Shown here: positions 53,401 to 64,000 of the stretch, one piece after another
How the letters are laid out: every line of letters starts with the position of its first letter
How positions within the stretch are numbered: the stretch's first letter is position 1
Assembly (NCBI RefSeq): GCF_028372415.1
Contig: NC_092875.1
Coordinates: 55,345,228-55,409,227 of the forward strand
Direction of reading: 5' to 3'
Length of the DNA: 64,000 nt
DNA from: Notamacropus eugenii
Taxonomy: Eukaryota > Chordata > Mammalia > Diprotodontia > Macropodidae
Position numbers and translations under genes: made by a program
Notes under the pieces: model-generated
Databases searched by the model: none
What the model was told of the DNA's origin: nothing
What the model saw: only the letters and a program-made list of their open reading frames with translations

Positions 53401-55664
53401 GAGAAATAAGGACCTGTTAACTATCCTTTTCAAATAGAACATGAGCTTAAGATCGCTTCATTTTTTTTGTTTTTGTATTTCTAGTACCTAACATGGTGTC
53501 AGACATAATACTGAGTACTTATTGACTGATTAATTGAACATTATGCTTTCTGGATTATGTTATCTATCCTAGCAATCTGTTCCTTTTCCCTGAGTTTTAA
53601 AAATTCAGTTTTGTTTGCATTTAACAACCTGTGCCTAAAACCTTTTTGGCATCCCTTTCTTCAACTTGAATATGTTCTTTATTTTTTCTTTCATAGATTC
53701 TTCTTGCTGTATTTCTATAGGAAACAGAACATCTTATAAATCTAAATTACTTATCTTACTGATAGTAAGAATCTACTATTTCTACATGGTTCTAGGCTGA
53801 AGATTCTTAATAAAGTGTCTTAATGCTGTACTTAAATCCATCATTCATGAGATGCACTCTTTTCTCAGCTTTAACAGTCTCAAGCTTCACTTGTTTTGAT
53901 ATACTTTATCCAGAGTTTACTTTCACCTGTAAATATAACTACCAGGAACATGACTACAGGCTTATAAAATAGTTCAAAAGAAAAAAGTTGCCTGAGTATA
54001 TGGCAGTGGGTCAAAAGAACATGCAATTCATTCATGTTATTCATTGGAGAGCTACTTACTGTCTGAGTGAGGACCTAAGTCCTTATTTAGCATGGTGTAA
54101 AGGGCATTAGGCTTAGGCAGGAGTTTCAGATCCCATCACAGACACAATAGGTATGGGCAAGTCATTTAACCTCTGGTGAGCCTCAATTTTCTTATTTGTA
54201 AAATGGGAACATAATACTTGTTAAACTAAAATATAGGAGTGTTGGAGGATCAAATGAGATAAAATATGTATAGTAGCTTACAAATACTAGAGCATTGTAT
54301 AAATAAATGCCAGGTATTACTAAACCTTATTAGCTCTGGATTTAGGTAATTATATTTTACATATGTGTTTGTGTGATATACCAACATATATGTTATATAT
54401 TAATCAGAAGATTAGTGTTTATTCCCCAGTTCTGTCAACTGAGAGTTGTGTGACCTTCAATCTCCCTGAGTTCCACATCTATAAATGAAAGATTATGCAG
54501 ATAATAACCTGCGTAGCTCCACTCACAAGGTGGTTGTAACAAATTAAATAATGTGCATAAAGCATTTTGTCATAAATATACATGATTACTGTTATTATCT
54601 GATTTCCCAGTTGACAGCATACAAAAGCAGGAAATTAAGGTACCAAGATAAGGAGACACCAGTAAGAAATGACAGCAGACGATGAAAACAGGGATAGAAA
54701 AACTACACAAAATAGACCTTCAGAAATCTTAAATGGCACCATTTAAGTGTATGGGCAGATATCCATATACTTTAACAGCTCTTAATAGCTTTACTAAATT
54801 TTTATAGCAAAATTCAGTCTTTGTTATTCCTAAAGATGACCTTAAGTCATGAAAAAAAGTTGTTATATTTCATATATGTATGAGGAGGCAGAGAATTATG
54901 AAATGTATTTTTTAAAGATTTTTTTTAGTCTTGTTTTTTGAAAGGGATGAGTTTCAGTTTTCTGGAAGCTTCACATATATGAAAGACTTCTTTATTCAGC
55001 AAGGATTGATAAATGAAATATTGCTATTATTTATTTTGATAGAGTCGTGATTTCATTGGCATGGGTACTCTCATAGTTTCTTCTCCAAGCCCTTCCATCA
55101 GTCTTTCATAGTGGATCTAACTCTTCTGCTAAAGGTCTTCTAATATCTTGGAAATATCAGTGTACCATTTGTTCTATCCATTCTTACTACATGAATAGCC
55201 TTTCTCTTTTTCTGCTTACTCATGTCTTTAATAAAATATCTTTTACCATGCTCTTATTTACTAGTCATTGCCTACAAAATGTAACCACTAATTATGCCTA
55301 CTGTATCTCAGTTCTTTTTTGTATTATTTGTCATTTTTATTCTTCTGAGGTCCATGATCTTTAATTAAATAGAATCTTTAATTAAATAGAATTATTGGGA
55401 GAATATCAAAATTAGAATATAAAACTTTTACAGCAGAAATTAGCTTGGAATTGTTAAAATTTTCTCAAAGGCAGTCCAACCTGCTTTTGTGTTTATACTC
55501 AGTTCTGGACTTAATTATCATTATCTATAATAAAGGTTTTAAGAAACTGTCTTAGTGAACTCTCCATACAGATGTAATTCGTTGCCTGGCACATAGTAGA
55601 CACTTAAATGTTTATTGGATTGGATTGGATTTATTCACTTTGTTTTTCCATTATAAATAGCCGG

Positions 55665-56110
55665 GCCATTCTCTAGATCATGGAATCAAAGAGTTAGAAA
55701 GGACCTCAGAAGCCATCTATTTCAATCCACACCTGAATAAGGTTCTCCAAAGTATAACAAATAAGTGGTCATCAAGCTTTTGCTTGAAGTCCTCCAATAT
55801 AGAAGCACTTACTCCCTCATGAGGCATCCAGTTTCACCCTTGGTTAGCTCTAATTGTGTTCCTTACTTCAAGCTAGAATTTGCTTCTATAACTTACATGT
55901 TTGTAACTCTTGTAACATGAACTCTTGGTTCAGTCTAATAGGGCCAAGCAAAATAAATCTAACCTTTCATCCATTTAATTGCTCTTCCGTACTTGAAGAT
56001 AGCTAGCTATCATGTCCCTTCCTGAGTTTATTTTTCTGCTGACTAAACATCTCCAGTTCCTTTGATTAATCCTCATATGGCAAACTGTCATAGCATTTTA
56101 TGTAATCTTA
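55665..56110 (-). mobile_element. CR1/L3 fragment, antisense
   Basis: Contains ctcagaagccatctatttca, catcaagcttttgcttgaag, actccctcatgaggcatcca, agctagctatcatgtccctt and actaaacatctccagttcct in reversed CR1 order. Confidence 0.8.
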
Positions 56111-56573
56111 ATATTATGTACGGCAAATACTTTATTTTGCTCATCTGAGTCAAAAGCTTTTTTAAAAATTGATAAATAATAGGTACAGTGGGCTTTTATA
56201 CTCTGTATTACAATCTCTCACTTGTATAACCATAAAGATATCTGCTATAGGAAAAGCAAAAATCTGCTTGTTTCTTTCTCACAAGGATGTGCTTGATGTA
56301 AATAGATACAGATCCATCTCTTTTTGAATAAAGGTGGATGTGTGATTATCAGAAATTGTCAGCAATCTTTGAAAAACCAGAGAGGCTGAGGTTCTGCAGG
56401 CCTGGAGATGGGCAAATGTGCCAGTTTCCGACAAGAACGAAAAGACAATAGAGTTTTCAAACTGCCGGTCAGTGAGTTTGACTTGAATTCCTGGGAACAT
56501 TCTACAGAATATTACTTTTTTTAATGAGATGGGTTTTGTTTTTTCAATTTTAATTTAAAAGGTAATAAAAATT

Positions 56574-56753
56574 GAGTCTCCCTACCTTGCCCAGGCTAGA
56601 AGTACAATGCCTACTGACAAGCCTGAGCCCACCATTGATCATTCCCATATTGATGCCAGACTTACTGAGCACAGAACTAGCCAGTTTATACAATGCTCCA
56701 GTGTCACTGTCCTTTGGTAGTAGTGATCACAGATGTGTGCCACCTTACTTGGC
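56574..56753 (-). pseudogene. 7SL RNA-derived element with internal S-domain deletions
   Basis: Minus strand begins GCC..GGTGGCACACATCTGTGA (7SL GGTGGCGCGTGCCTGTAG) and keeps CACTGGAG and TAGTTCTGTGCT (7SL GAGTTCTGGGCT). Next comes CAGTAAGTCTGGCATCAATA (7SL ACTAAGTTCGGCATCAATA), then GATCAATGGTGGGCTCAGGC (7SL GATCAGTAGTGGGATCGCGC). It ends TTCTAGCCTGGGCAAGGTAG, GGAGACTC (7SL CTCCAGCCTGGGCAACATAG, CGAGACCCC). About 180 of 300 nt remain. Two internal segments are missing. A-rich sequence follows. Retropseudogene, or a member of a 7SL SINE family. Confidence 0.78.
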
Positions 56754-58315
56754 AGTAAAGTTAAACTATAGGAACAGTTTGTAAGCATTTAGTTAGGGAA
56801 ATGGTGTTTATTAAGATCTTATGTAGTTTCCTTGAGAAAAGTTCATTCCAGGTAAACGTCAATTTTTTAAAAATAAGGTTTCTAGACGAATAGGTTAAGG
56901 GAATGCCATGGTGACAGTATAATTGGATATTAATAGTTTTTATCCTTTCTTTGTAGACAGTATGAAGAATTATAGATAGGTGGTAGTATGTGAATATAAT
57001 GAATTTAGAACGGCTGAATGAATGGACTTGAAGGATTTATTGTGAGGGGGCGCTCAAAAAGGAGGGGAAAAAAGAAAGGATAAGAACCTGCAAATGGACT
57101 CTGAGTGAGGGAAAGAGAGGCAAAGGAGCAGAAGTAGATGGTATCAAACCTAGATCGCTGGTGCTGAGCACACTCCTCAATCACCACCTTCTTTTTCTTT
57201 ATAAAGAGTGAGCAGAAAACAAAAAAAGGGGAAAATATAAGAGAATAAGTTGGAGGGAAGTGTACAGTTAATAGTCATAACTGTAAGTGGGATAAATTCA
57301 CCCACAAAATGAAAGAGGAAAGCAGAATCCAGTGATATATTATTTACATTCAAATTTTACATATTTGAAATAAAAGATTCACACAATTAAAACAAGGGAC
57401 TAGAGAAAAATCTAATATGCTTCAGCTGAAGTAAGAAAGACAGGGATAACAATCATATTACATGTCTTGCATTAGAAATAAGTCTATGTTTCTTAGCTGT
57501 TCATAACACCTTTACAAAAATTGACTGTATTAGGGTATTAAAAACCTCACAAATAAATTCAGAGAAACAGAAATATTAAATATATCCTTTATTGACCATA
57601 ATTCAAAGAAAATTGATATTCAATAAAAAAGGACATTGAAGAAGGGCTTAAACATAAATTAGAGACTAAACTTAATCCTAAATAATTCTTATGTCAATTA
57701 GCAAATCATAATGAGGCAACATACTAAAACTATTAGTGCAGCACTTAGTGGAAAATTTATATTTCTAAACACTTTCATCAGTAAAAGGGAGAAAGAACAA
57801 ATCTACTAATTGAGTTTACAGCAAAAAATACTAGAAAACGAACACATTAAAAACCTGCACTTAAACATCACCATGGAAATCCTGAAAATAAAAAAAATAA
57901 CAGAAGCAAAAATTAATTAATTAAACTAAGAGTTGGGTTTTTTGAGGAGCCATAAAAATATATAAATCATTAGCTAATTTGATTTAATAAAAGAGAAAGG
58001 GAAAGCAATTGGCTATATCAAAAGTGAGAAAGGTGAATTCATAACAAATAAAGGAAATTATTAAAAACTATTTTACCCATTTATATGCTGATAAAGCAAC
58101 CTAAGTGAATTGGAACAGAATAAGAGAGGACTCAGTCTAATCTCAAAAATAAATTAAACAAGCCATAAATGAACTCCCAAAGAAAAGCAGACAGATTTAC
58201 AAATGAATTCTATCAGACATTTAAAGAACAATTAATTCCATTTCAACATAAGTTGTTGGAAAAAAAATAGGAAAAGAAAGGGTCCTACCAAGTTTTTCTA
58301 TGATATGAATATGGT

Positions 58316-58555
58316 CTTGATCTGTCTTGTGTTCATCCTTTGTGTTCGAAGAAGACCATGACATCAGAGAAATGATTACATGACTTGCACTTGACTTTGT
58401 TTTGAGTGAGGGAGGGCTGTGCAAGGACACCAGCCTCACTTTCCCCTCCTGAGCCATTTGGATCCTGTGACTCGATATTCATCAGGATGACTGGAGAAGG
58501 CCCAGGATGCAGTGGGAGACCTTAGCCTATTCAGGTACTCAGAGTGAGATAAGTC
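58316..58555 (-). repeat. RTE-tailed SINE-like repeat, antisense (copy 1)
   Basis: Plus strand tcatcctttgtgttcgaaga, gacttgcacttgactttgtt, gagggagggctgtgcaagga, atattcatcaggatgactgg. Same family as 42000-42198, reversed, inside the L1. Confidence 0.85.
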
Positions 58556-58978
58556 TCTCTAAGTGAATAAGGCTCTCTAAGAAGTAATCAGGGAATGACC
58601 TCTTTAATGAACAAAAGAAGAAAAAAACAAGTAAATCAAGCTGGGAGGGAAAGAGCAATAATTACTACTGATAATCACTGTGAAGTCAGGAGGGTTTGGA
58701 AAACAGCCATTAAGTGGAGTTTGGACAGGGATCTATTGGTGTGCAATCTATGGACTTTAGAGTGCACTGGGTTTAAGGTTTTGGGGGGAAAAAAAGAGAG
58801 AGGGAGAGAAAGAAAAAGTCAGAAAGAAATCTATCCATTAAACCCAACTGGGCATCCTCTGGCCATCCAAATTTACCTTCCTTTGGAGAGGAGAAGGGGC
58901 TGAGGGGGCCCAAAAGGGAGTGGATGAACTGAGTTACCCAGTGAGCTGGGTCCCCATTCAGGCAGCTCAGTCTACTCA

Positions 58979-59115
58979 CAGGTCTGTGTTCATCCTTCAT
59001 TTTCAAAGAAGACCATGACATCAGAGAAATGATGACATGACTTGCACTTGACTTTGTTTTCAGTGAAAGAGGGCTCTGCAAGGTCACCAGCCTCACTTCC
59101 CCCTCATGAGCCATC
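58979..59115 (-). repeat. RTE-tailed SINE-like repeat, antisense (copy 2, 5'-truncated)
   Basis: Repeats the first ~135 bp of copy 1 (tcatccttcattttcaaaga, gacttgcacttgactttgtt, aaggtcaccagcctcacttc) in the same orientation. Confidence 0.85.
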
Positions 59116-62054
59116 TTATGATAATCTTAATACCTGAATCAGGAAGAGTAAAAACAGAAAGAAAATGATAAACCAGTATCCCTTAGTAAATATTGGTGCA
59201 AAATGCAAAAAAAAATTTAATAAAATATCAACAAGCAGCATATCATAAAGAGCATATATATATAATGACCATTGGATTTATACTATGAATTCAGGTTCAG
59301 TATTTGGAAAACTTTCAAAATAATTGACCATATTAATAATAATAATAATAGAATTAATGATTATATCAGTAGATGCAGGAAAAAGCGTTTGACTATAGAT
59401 ACAACATCCATTCCTGTTAAAAAAAAAATGTACCTTTCCTAATTGCGTTAAGAAGTATCTAAAAGTAGGAGTCAGCATTTTATGTACTGAAATAAACTAG
59501 AGGTCTTTTCAGTAAGACCAAGAGTAAATCAGTTTTATGTAGTCCTACAAGTGTAGGTTATTGTGATAAGACAAGAAAAAAGAAGTTGAAGCAGTCAACA
59601 CAAGTAAAGAGGGTACAAAATCACCATTTGCAAGTGATATAATGGCTTAATTCAAGAACCCTACAATCAACTAAAAAATTAGTTGAAGCAATCATTTCAG
59701 TAGAGTTGCAAAAGAGAAAATAAATCCACAGAAATTATAAACATTTCTATAAGTTACCAATAAAACTCAGGGAAAAGAGACAGAAATTCAATTTTAAATA
59801 ACTACAGAACGTATAAAATACTTTGAAGTCTACCTACCAAGACACATAGGAACAATATGAATATAATTGTAACACACTCTTCACAAAGACATTTAATTGA
59901 GAAAATATTAGTTGTTAGTGATTATGCTCAGTCAATGTAATAAAAATGAAAATACTACCCAAATTAACTTATTTATTCATTGATTATCAAGGGATTTCTT
60001 TATGAAGCCAGAAAAATAGCAATCAGATCTCAAACTGTACTACAAAGCAGAAATAATCTCGTACTGGTTAAGAAATAGGTTGATTAGCAGAACAGATTAG
60101 CTATATCCTATTCAGACACAAATGAGCACAGTGGCCTAGTGTTTTGTAAATCAGAAAATCCGTAAGTTAACTTCTGAGAAACTGGAGAGCCATCTGACTG
60201 AAACTGGGTATAAAACAACACCTCACTGTGCGTGAAGAAACAAGGAAGAAGTCATGCTTCAGATCTCTGCGAACTGGAAGGGTTTGAGACCAAACCCTTT
60301 GAGAGGATCATATAAGTTTATTTTTTTGATGATGTAAAATTTTCACACAAAGCCATTGTAACTAAAATTAAAAGGGAAGCAGGTAAGTGGGTGAAAAAAT
60401 TTGTAGAAAGTTTCTGTGGTAAAGGTCTGAGTCAATTCTAAGACAATATGAAACTGATTCAAATTTATAAAGAGTGTTCTTCCCCAGTTGATAAATGGTT
60501 AAATGATGTAAACGGGTAGTTTTCAGAGGAATAAATCCGAGGTATTAATAGCCATATGAAAAAATGCTCCAAGTCACTAATAATCAGAGAAATACAAATT
60601 AAAGGAACTGTGGGTTTCCACTTCACGTCCATCAAATTAGAGAAGTTGACAGAAAAATTTGGAAAATAATAAATGATGTAGGGACTCTGGGAAAATAGAT
60701 ATATTAATGTGGAGCTGGTTGACCCAGCCATCTGGAATGTAGTTTGGAACTATGTCCCAAATGTTACCGAACCATGCATACTTTTTGTCCCAGTGATAGC
60801 ACTGATAATTCTAAACGCCAAAGAAAGAAGAAAAGGACCTATATGTGCAAAAATATAGCAGATCTTTTTGTGATAGCAAAAAATTGGGAATTAAGAGAGT
60901 ATACATTAACTGGAGAATGGCTGAAGAAATTATAAAATAAATAATAAAATAAGTGTATAGTTCTGTAAGAAATGCATGCAGTGTTTTTAGAGAATCTTGG
61001 GAAGATTTGTAGGAACTGGGGCAGAGAGAAGTGAGCAAAACCAAGAAAACAATTTATACAACAATAACAACATCGTAAAGACAATTTTAAAAGATTTACG
61101 AACTCTAATCAACGCAATAACCAGGAATTATTTCAGAAGATCCAGTGAAATTTGCTGCCCACTTACTGACAAAGAGTTGATTGACTCAGGGTACCAATTG
61201 AGACATAATATTTTTTGGACATGGCCAATCCAGGTATTTGTTTTTCTTGATTTATGCATTTCTGGGGAGTGTTGAAAATAATTTTTTGTTAGTTAAAAAA
61301 ATATATTTTAAAAAGAAAGAAGGAAACTAAGAATAATTCCGTGTCAACTTGGAGAGAAATTTGTAATGAAGTGCTAAAAGGGACTCAAACTTGGCACATT
61401 TTTATTCCTTTTGCAACATTTTTATCTGTAAAGAAGGAATAGATAACATTTTGAGGTGACATGGAACTTGTAAGGGTAGGAAACTGACAAAATCAGAATA
61501 TAAAATACTCAACAGGCTAGAATGTTAGGCTGGATCTAATAATAACTAATTGAATAGGATTACATATAAGTCTTATACTTGGCTTAAAAAAATCAAGTTT
61601 TGCTAGTTAAAGAATGAGAGAGGAATGCTAAGATAGCAGTTTGTGTGGAAAAAGTAAGGATTTTTTCATGGACTGTGCATCAGCAGTATAACAACAATGA
61701 CAAAGCTAATTTAGCCTTAGACTGCTCCAAGAAAAAGAAGCACGGAGTCCAAAATAAGAGAGGGGAGAGTTCTTTTATTATCGTGCTCTGATGAAGACAG
61801 ATATGGAGCGGTGAAAGGGTTTTAGAGACCATGTGTTGAAATAACTAGAGGTGTTTAACATGGACAAGAGAAAATTTGGGGGAGAGGGTAGAACATGATT
61901 GCTATATTCAAGTGTATTCTATATTTCTACAGTATTTCTCCAGGTTTTCAAGATACATGTTGACATAATTTTTCTACATATTTTCTATAAAGAATATTCT
62001 TAAAGGACAGTTACATTTACAGTGCTCTATAATTGCAAGATGAGTTGTCAGTTA

Positions 62055-63610
62055 ACACCACAAGCATTTATTAAGGACTTGTGTGACAGACATCGTGTCA
62101 AATTATGGAATTCAAAGATAGTCTTCAGTGATGCATTTGAGTGTCCTCAAAGAGCTCACATGCTAATTGAGGAGATAACATGTAAATAACTAAGTACATG
62201 CAAGATATACAGAGTTAGTGGGAGATAATATAGGACGGAGATAATGGTAATAATTTGGAATACTAGGAAAAGCCTTCTTCAGAAGTTGGAATTTGAACTG
62301 AGTCTTGAAGCTAGGGATACCAAGTAGAGATGGGGAGGCAGACCATCCATGGCGTGGTATGGTGGATATCCAACGAAAAGACACAGATTAAGGAGATGTT
62401 GGTTGGTTGGTTGGTGACCTTGGTTCTCGAATAGTACCAAAATGACATTACCATGATAAAGTGAAATTTCAGTGCGTACAACTGTGACTGATCAGACCAT
62501 TATGAGCTCTGAATGCTCTACCACAGATTGATCACAGATAGTTCCTGTGAATAGTTGGGGTGGTTATCCAAATTTACGCATCCTACATAGGAGATGTAAT
62601 GTGTGGGAGAACAGTAAGTAAGCCAGTATAGGTGGATTATAGAGTACTTGAAGGTGGATAAAATGTAGAAGACTATAAAATAGGAAGGGTACAGGTCACA
62701 AAAAGCTTTAAATGAGTTTATTTTATCCTGAAAATAATAAGAAGCACTGGAGGTGGCAAGAGGTGATATAGTCAGATGTATGCTTTAAGAAAATCAACTT
62801 GACAATTGAGTAGAGGATAGAGTGGAGTGGGGAGAGACATGAAGAAAAGGGGGTCACCAATTAGAAGACTAGTGTTATAATCCAAATGAGAGATGATAAG
62901 AACTTGAACTAAGGTGGTATGTGTAAGTAGAGAAAAGGAGTAGGATATGAGAAATGTTGGAAAAATAGAAACAACAAGGTTTGGCAATGGACTGGATATA
63001 TGGGATGAAAAAAGGTAAGGATTCAAGGTTATAAGTGTCTTTGACAGAAATAGGGAAGTTGAGAGGAGGGCTTTGAGGTGAAGGGAAAATAATGAGTTAT
63101 GATTTGGACATGCAGATTTTAAGATGTTTGAGTTGTCTGTTTCTAGATGTTCAGAAGACTAGGACTGTATGTATAGATCTGGAATCATCTCCATGAAGAT
63201 AATTTAATTCAGTGAAATTGATATCACCATATAAGGTAATATAGGGTAAAAAGAGAAGACTCAGGACAGAGACTTGGGAGGTAGGGGAGAGAAACACACA
63301 TCGCTACTAGAGAGAGTGGTGTGACTGAAGAACTGTGAAGAGAAGAGATTGGACAGCTAGAAGAACCAAGAGAAAATAGGTATGAAAATCTAGAAAAGAT
63401 AGGGCATCCAAGATAAGAAAGTCATCAGTAGCTGTCAAAGGCTTCAAAGAGGTCAAGAAAGATGGAGGACTAAGAAAAGGCAATTCATTTGGCAGGAATT
63501 GTTGGTAACTTTTGAAAGGACAGTTCTAGCTGAATAAGATCAGATGCCAAATTATCAGAGGTTTACGAAAGAGTGAGAGTAAAGTGAAGCCTCCAAATAT
63601 AAGTTTGTTT
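62055..63610 (-). mobile_element. L2-clade LINE, antisense, longest copy (~1.55 kb)
   Basis: Reversed tail (cacaagcatttattaaggac, then ctcaaagagctcacatgcta), then body. The minus frame near 62860-62920 reads LVQVLIISHLDYNTSLL, the L2 RT thumb motif (family form LVxSLxxSRLDYCxSLL). Further reversed RT-derived landmarks include ggacagagacttgggaggta and tgtcaaaggcttcaaagagg. No intact ORF. Confidence 0.85.
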
Positions 63611-63699
63611 GGTTTTTCTTCCAATGAGTTTAGTAACATAGGTGAGGAGAAATATAATAGTGGGTATGGTAATCAATATCAGTAGGGTCTGTTGAGTGG

Positions 63700-64000
63700 T
63701 TTGGAGTGTTTTTTTTTTCTTTTTTAGTCAGATTTTTAAAAAACATTTTTATTTAAAGTTTTGAGTTCCAAATTCTATCCTTCTTTCCTTTCCCTTCCCT
63801 CCCCCCGAGATGGTAAGTAATCAGATACATAGATTATACATGTGCAGTTATGTAAAACATTTCCATATTAATCAAGAAAGAAAGTGGAAAAATAGCATGT
63901 TCCAGTCTGTATTCAAACAATGTCAGTTCTTTCCCTGGAGTCAGATAGTATATTTCATCATTAGTCCTTTGGGATTGTCTTGGATCATTGTATTATTGAG
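63700..64000 (-). mobile_element. L1 3' end, antisense, cut by the window edge
   Basis: Reversed poly-A (ttttttttttcttttttagt), then caaattctatccttctttcc, agttatgtaaaacatttcca and ttgggattgtcttggatcat. Same family as 7251-7621. Confidence 0.8.

Larger units (their letters stand above)
57185..61310 (+). mobile_element. L1 LINE (marsupial type), ORF2 to 3' end, with two SINE insertions
   Basis: Ordered L1 ORF2 landmarks: tatgcttcagctgaagtaag; acaaaaattgactgtattag; taatgaggcaacatactaaa; aaaaactattttacccattt; aactcccaaagaaaagcaga; atcagtagatgcaggaaaaa; tggtatacttagag-type region diverged; ccagttgataaatggttaaa; tttggaactatgtcccaaat; gtgagcaaaaccaagaaaac. Ends in an A-rich tail near 61310. No open ORF; heavily diverged. 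Confidence 0.85.
45296..64000 (+). other. MAU2 intron 1 (continues beyond the window)
   Basis: 18.7 kb without a MAU2 exon 2 that I could find (looked for WLISQQ and FEDVKFEAAS coding words). Filled by the repeats listed. Also antisense MIR 46205-46440, sense SINE 46498-46700, antisense L2 47085-47240, sense MIRs 54060-54320 and 54400-54600, and a CR1-like piece 61780-61940. Nothing recognised at 45800-46200, 47250-47680, 47950-48690, 53400-54050, 54600-55550, 56110-56520, 56780-57180 and 61320-61770. Confidence 0.7.

Noticed and set aside
55361-55392. Duplicated 16-bp word (tctttaattaaatagaat)
   Set aside because: A small local AT-rich duplication with no further structure.
1-64000. CRISPR arrays, bacterial operons, phage or riboswitches
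   Set aside because: None seen. Spliced genes, SINEs and LINEs show this is vertebrate nuclear DNA. The regularly spaced repeat at 45.4 kb is a minisatellite without unique spacers of constant length.

Overview
The window is vertebrate nuclear DNA and almost certainly from a marsupial. Two interleaved repeat classes point there: a WSINE/MAR1-type tRNA-core SINE with its characteristic Met-site tail, and L1 copies whose 3' ends match the pattern I know from marsupial genomes. Many CR1/L3, L2 and MIR fossils and RTE-tailed short repeats accompany them. The species cannot be named from the sequence. Two protein-coding genes are present, arranged head to head as in the syntenic human interval at 19p13.11. 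Everything else is intron, a shared CpG-island promoter, and repeats.  LAYOUT. About 495 to 44,574 on the minus strand is a complete SUGP1 gene (SURP and G-patch domain splicing factor) with 14 coding exons. I placed every splice junction by hand. The exon lengths add up to a 1,908-nt reading frame (635 residues) with no phase conflict. 44,575-45,043 is a compact GC-rich divergent promoter of 469 bp between the two start codons. From 45,044 on the plus strand is MAU2, the cohesin-loader subunit. Only its first coding exon (84 residues) lies in the window. The remaining 18.7 kb is MAU2 intron 1, which I judge to contain no second exon.  INTRONS AND REPEATS. SUGP1 introns 1, 2, 3, 8 and 10 are large and full of L2, CR1/L3, MIR and L1 fragments, plus a decayed hAT transposon with a recognisable C-terminal dimerisation domain (14.4-15.6 kb), a palindromic hAT-like MITE (11.64-11.84 kb) and two possible solo LTRs. 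MAU2 intron 1 holds a G-rich TGACAG minisatellite just beyond the CpG island, a long CR1/L3 with later insertions, an RTE 3' end, a tRNA-Thr-like fossil, a 7SL-RNA-derived element that lacks parts of the S domain, a 4-kb L1 carrying two SINE copies, and a 1.5-kb L2.  HOW THE GENES RELATE. SUGP1 acts with SF3B1 in branch-site and 3' splice-site choice. MAU2 with NIPBL loads cohesin. They share no pathway, only a promoter with opposed ZNF143-like motifs and a YY1-like motif over each start codon.  MOST INTERESTING. The two SURP domains of SUGP1 come from an exon duplication. The coding exons have diverged, but the 90 bp across their two 3' splice sites is about 87% identical, including the same TACTGAC branch site 15 nt from the exon and no polypyrimidine tract. 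This suggests gene conversion or a selected splicing-control element in a gene whose own product controls branch-site choice. The 7SL-derived element is the second point of interest.
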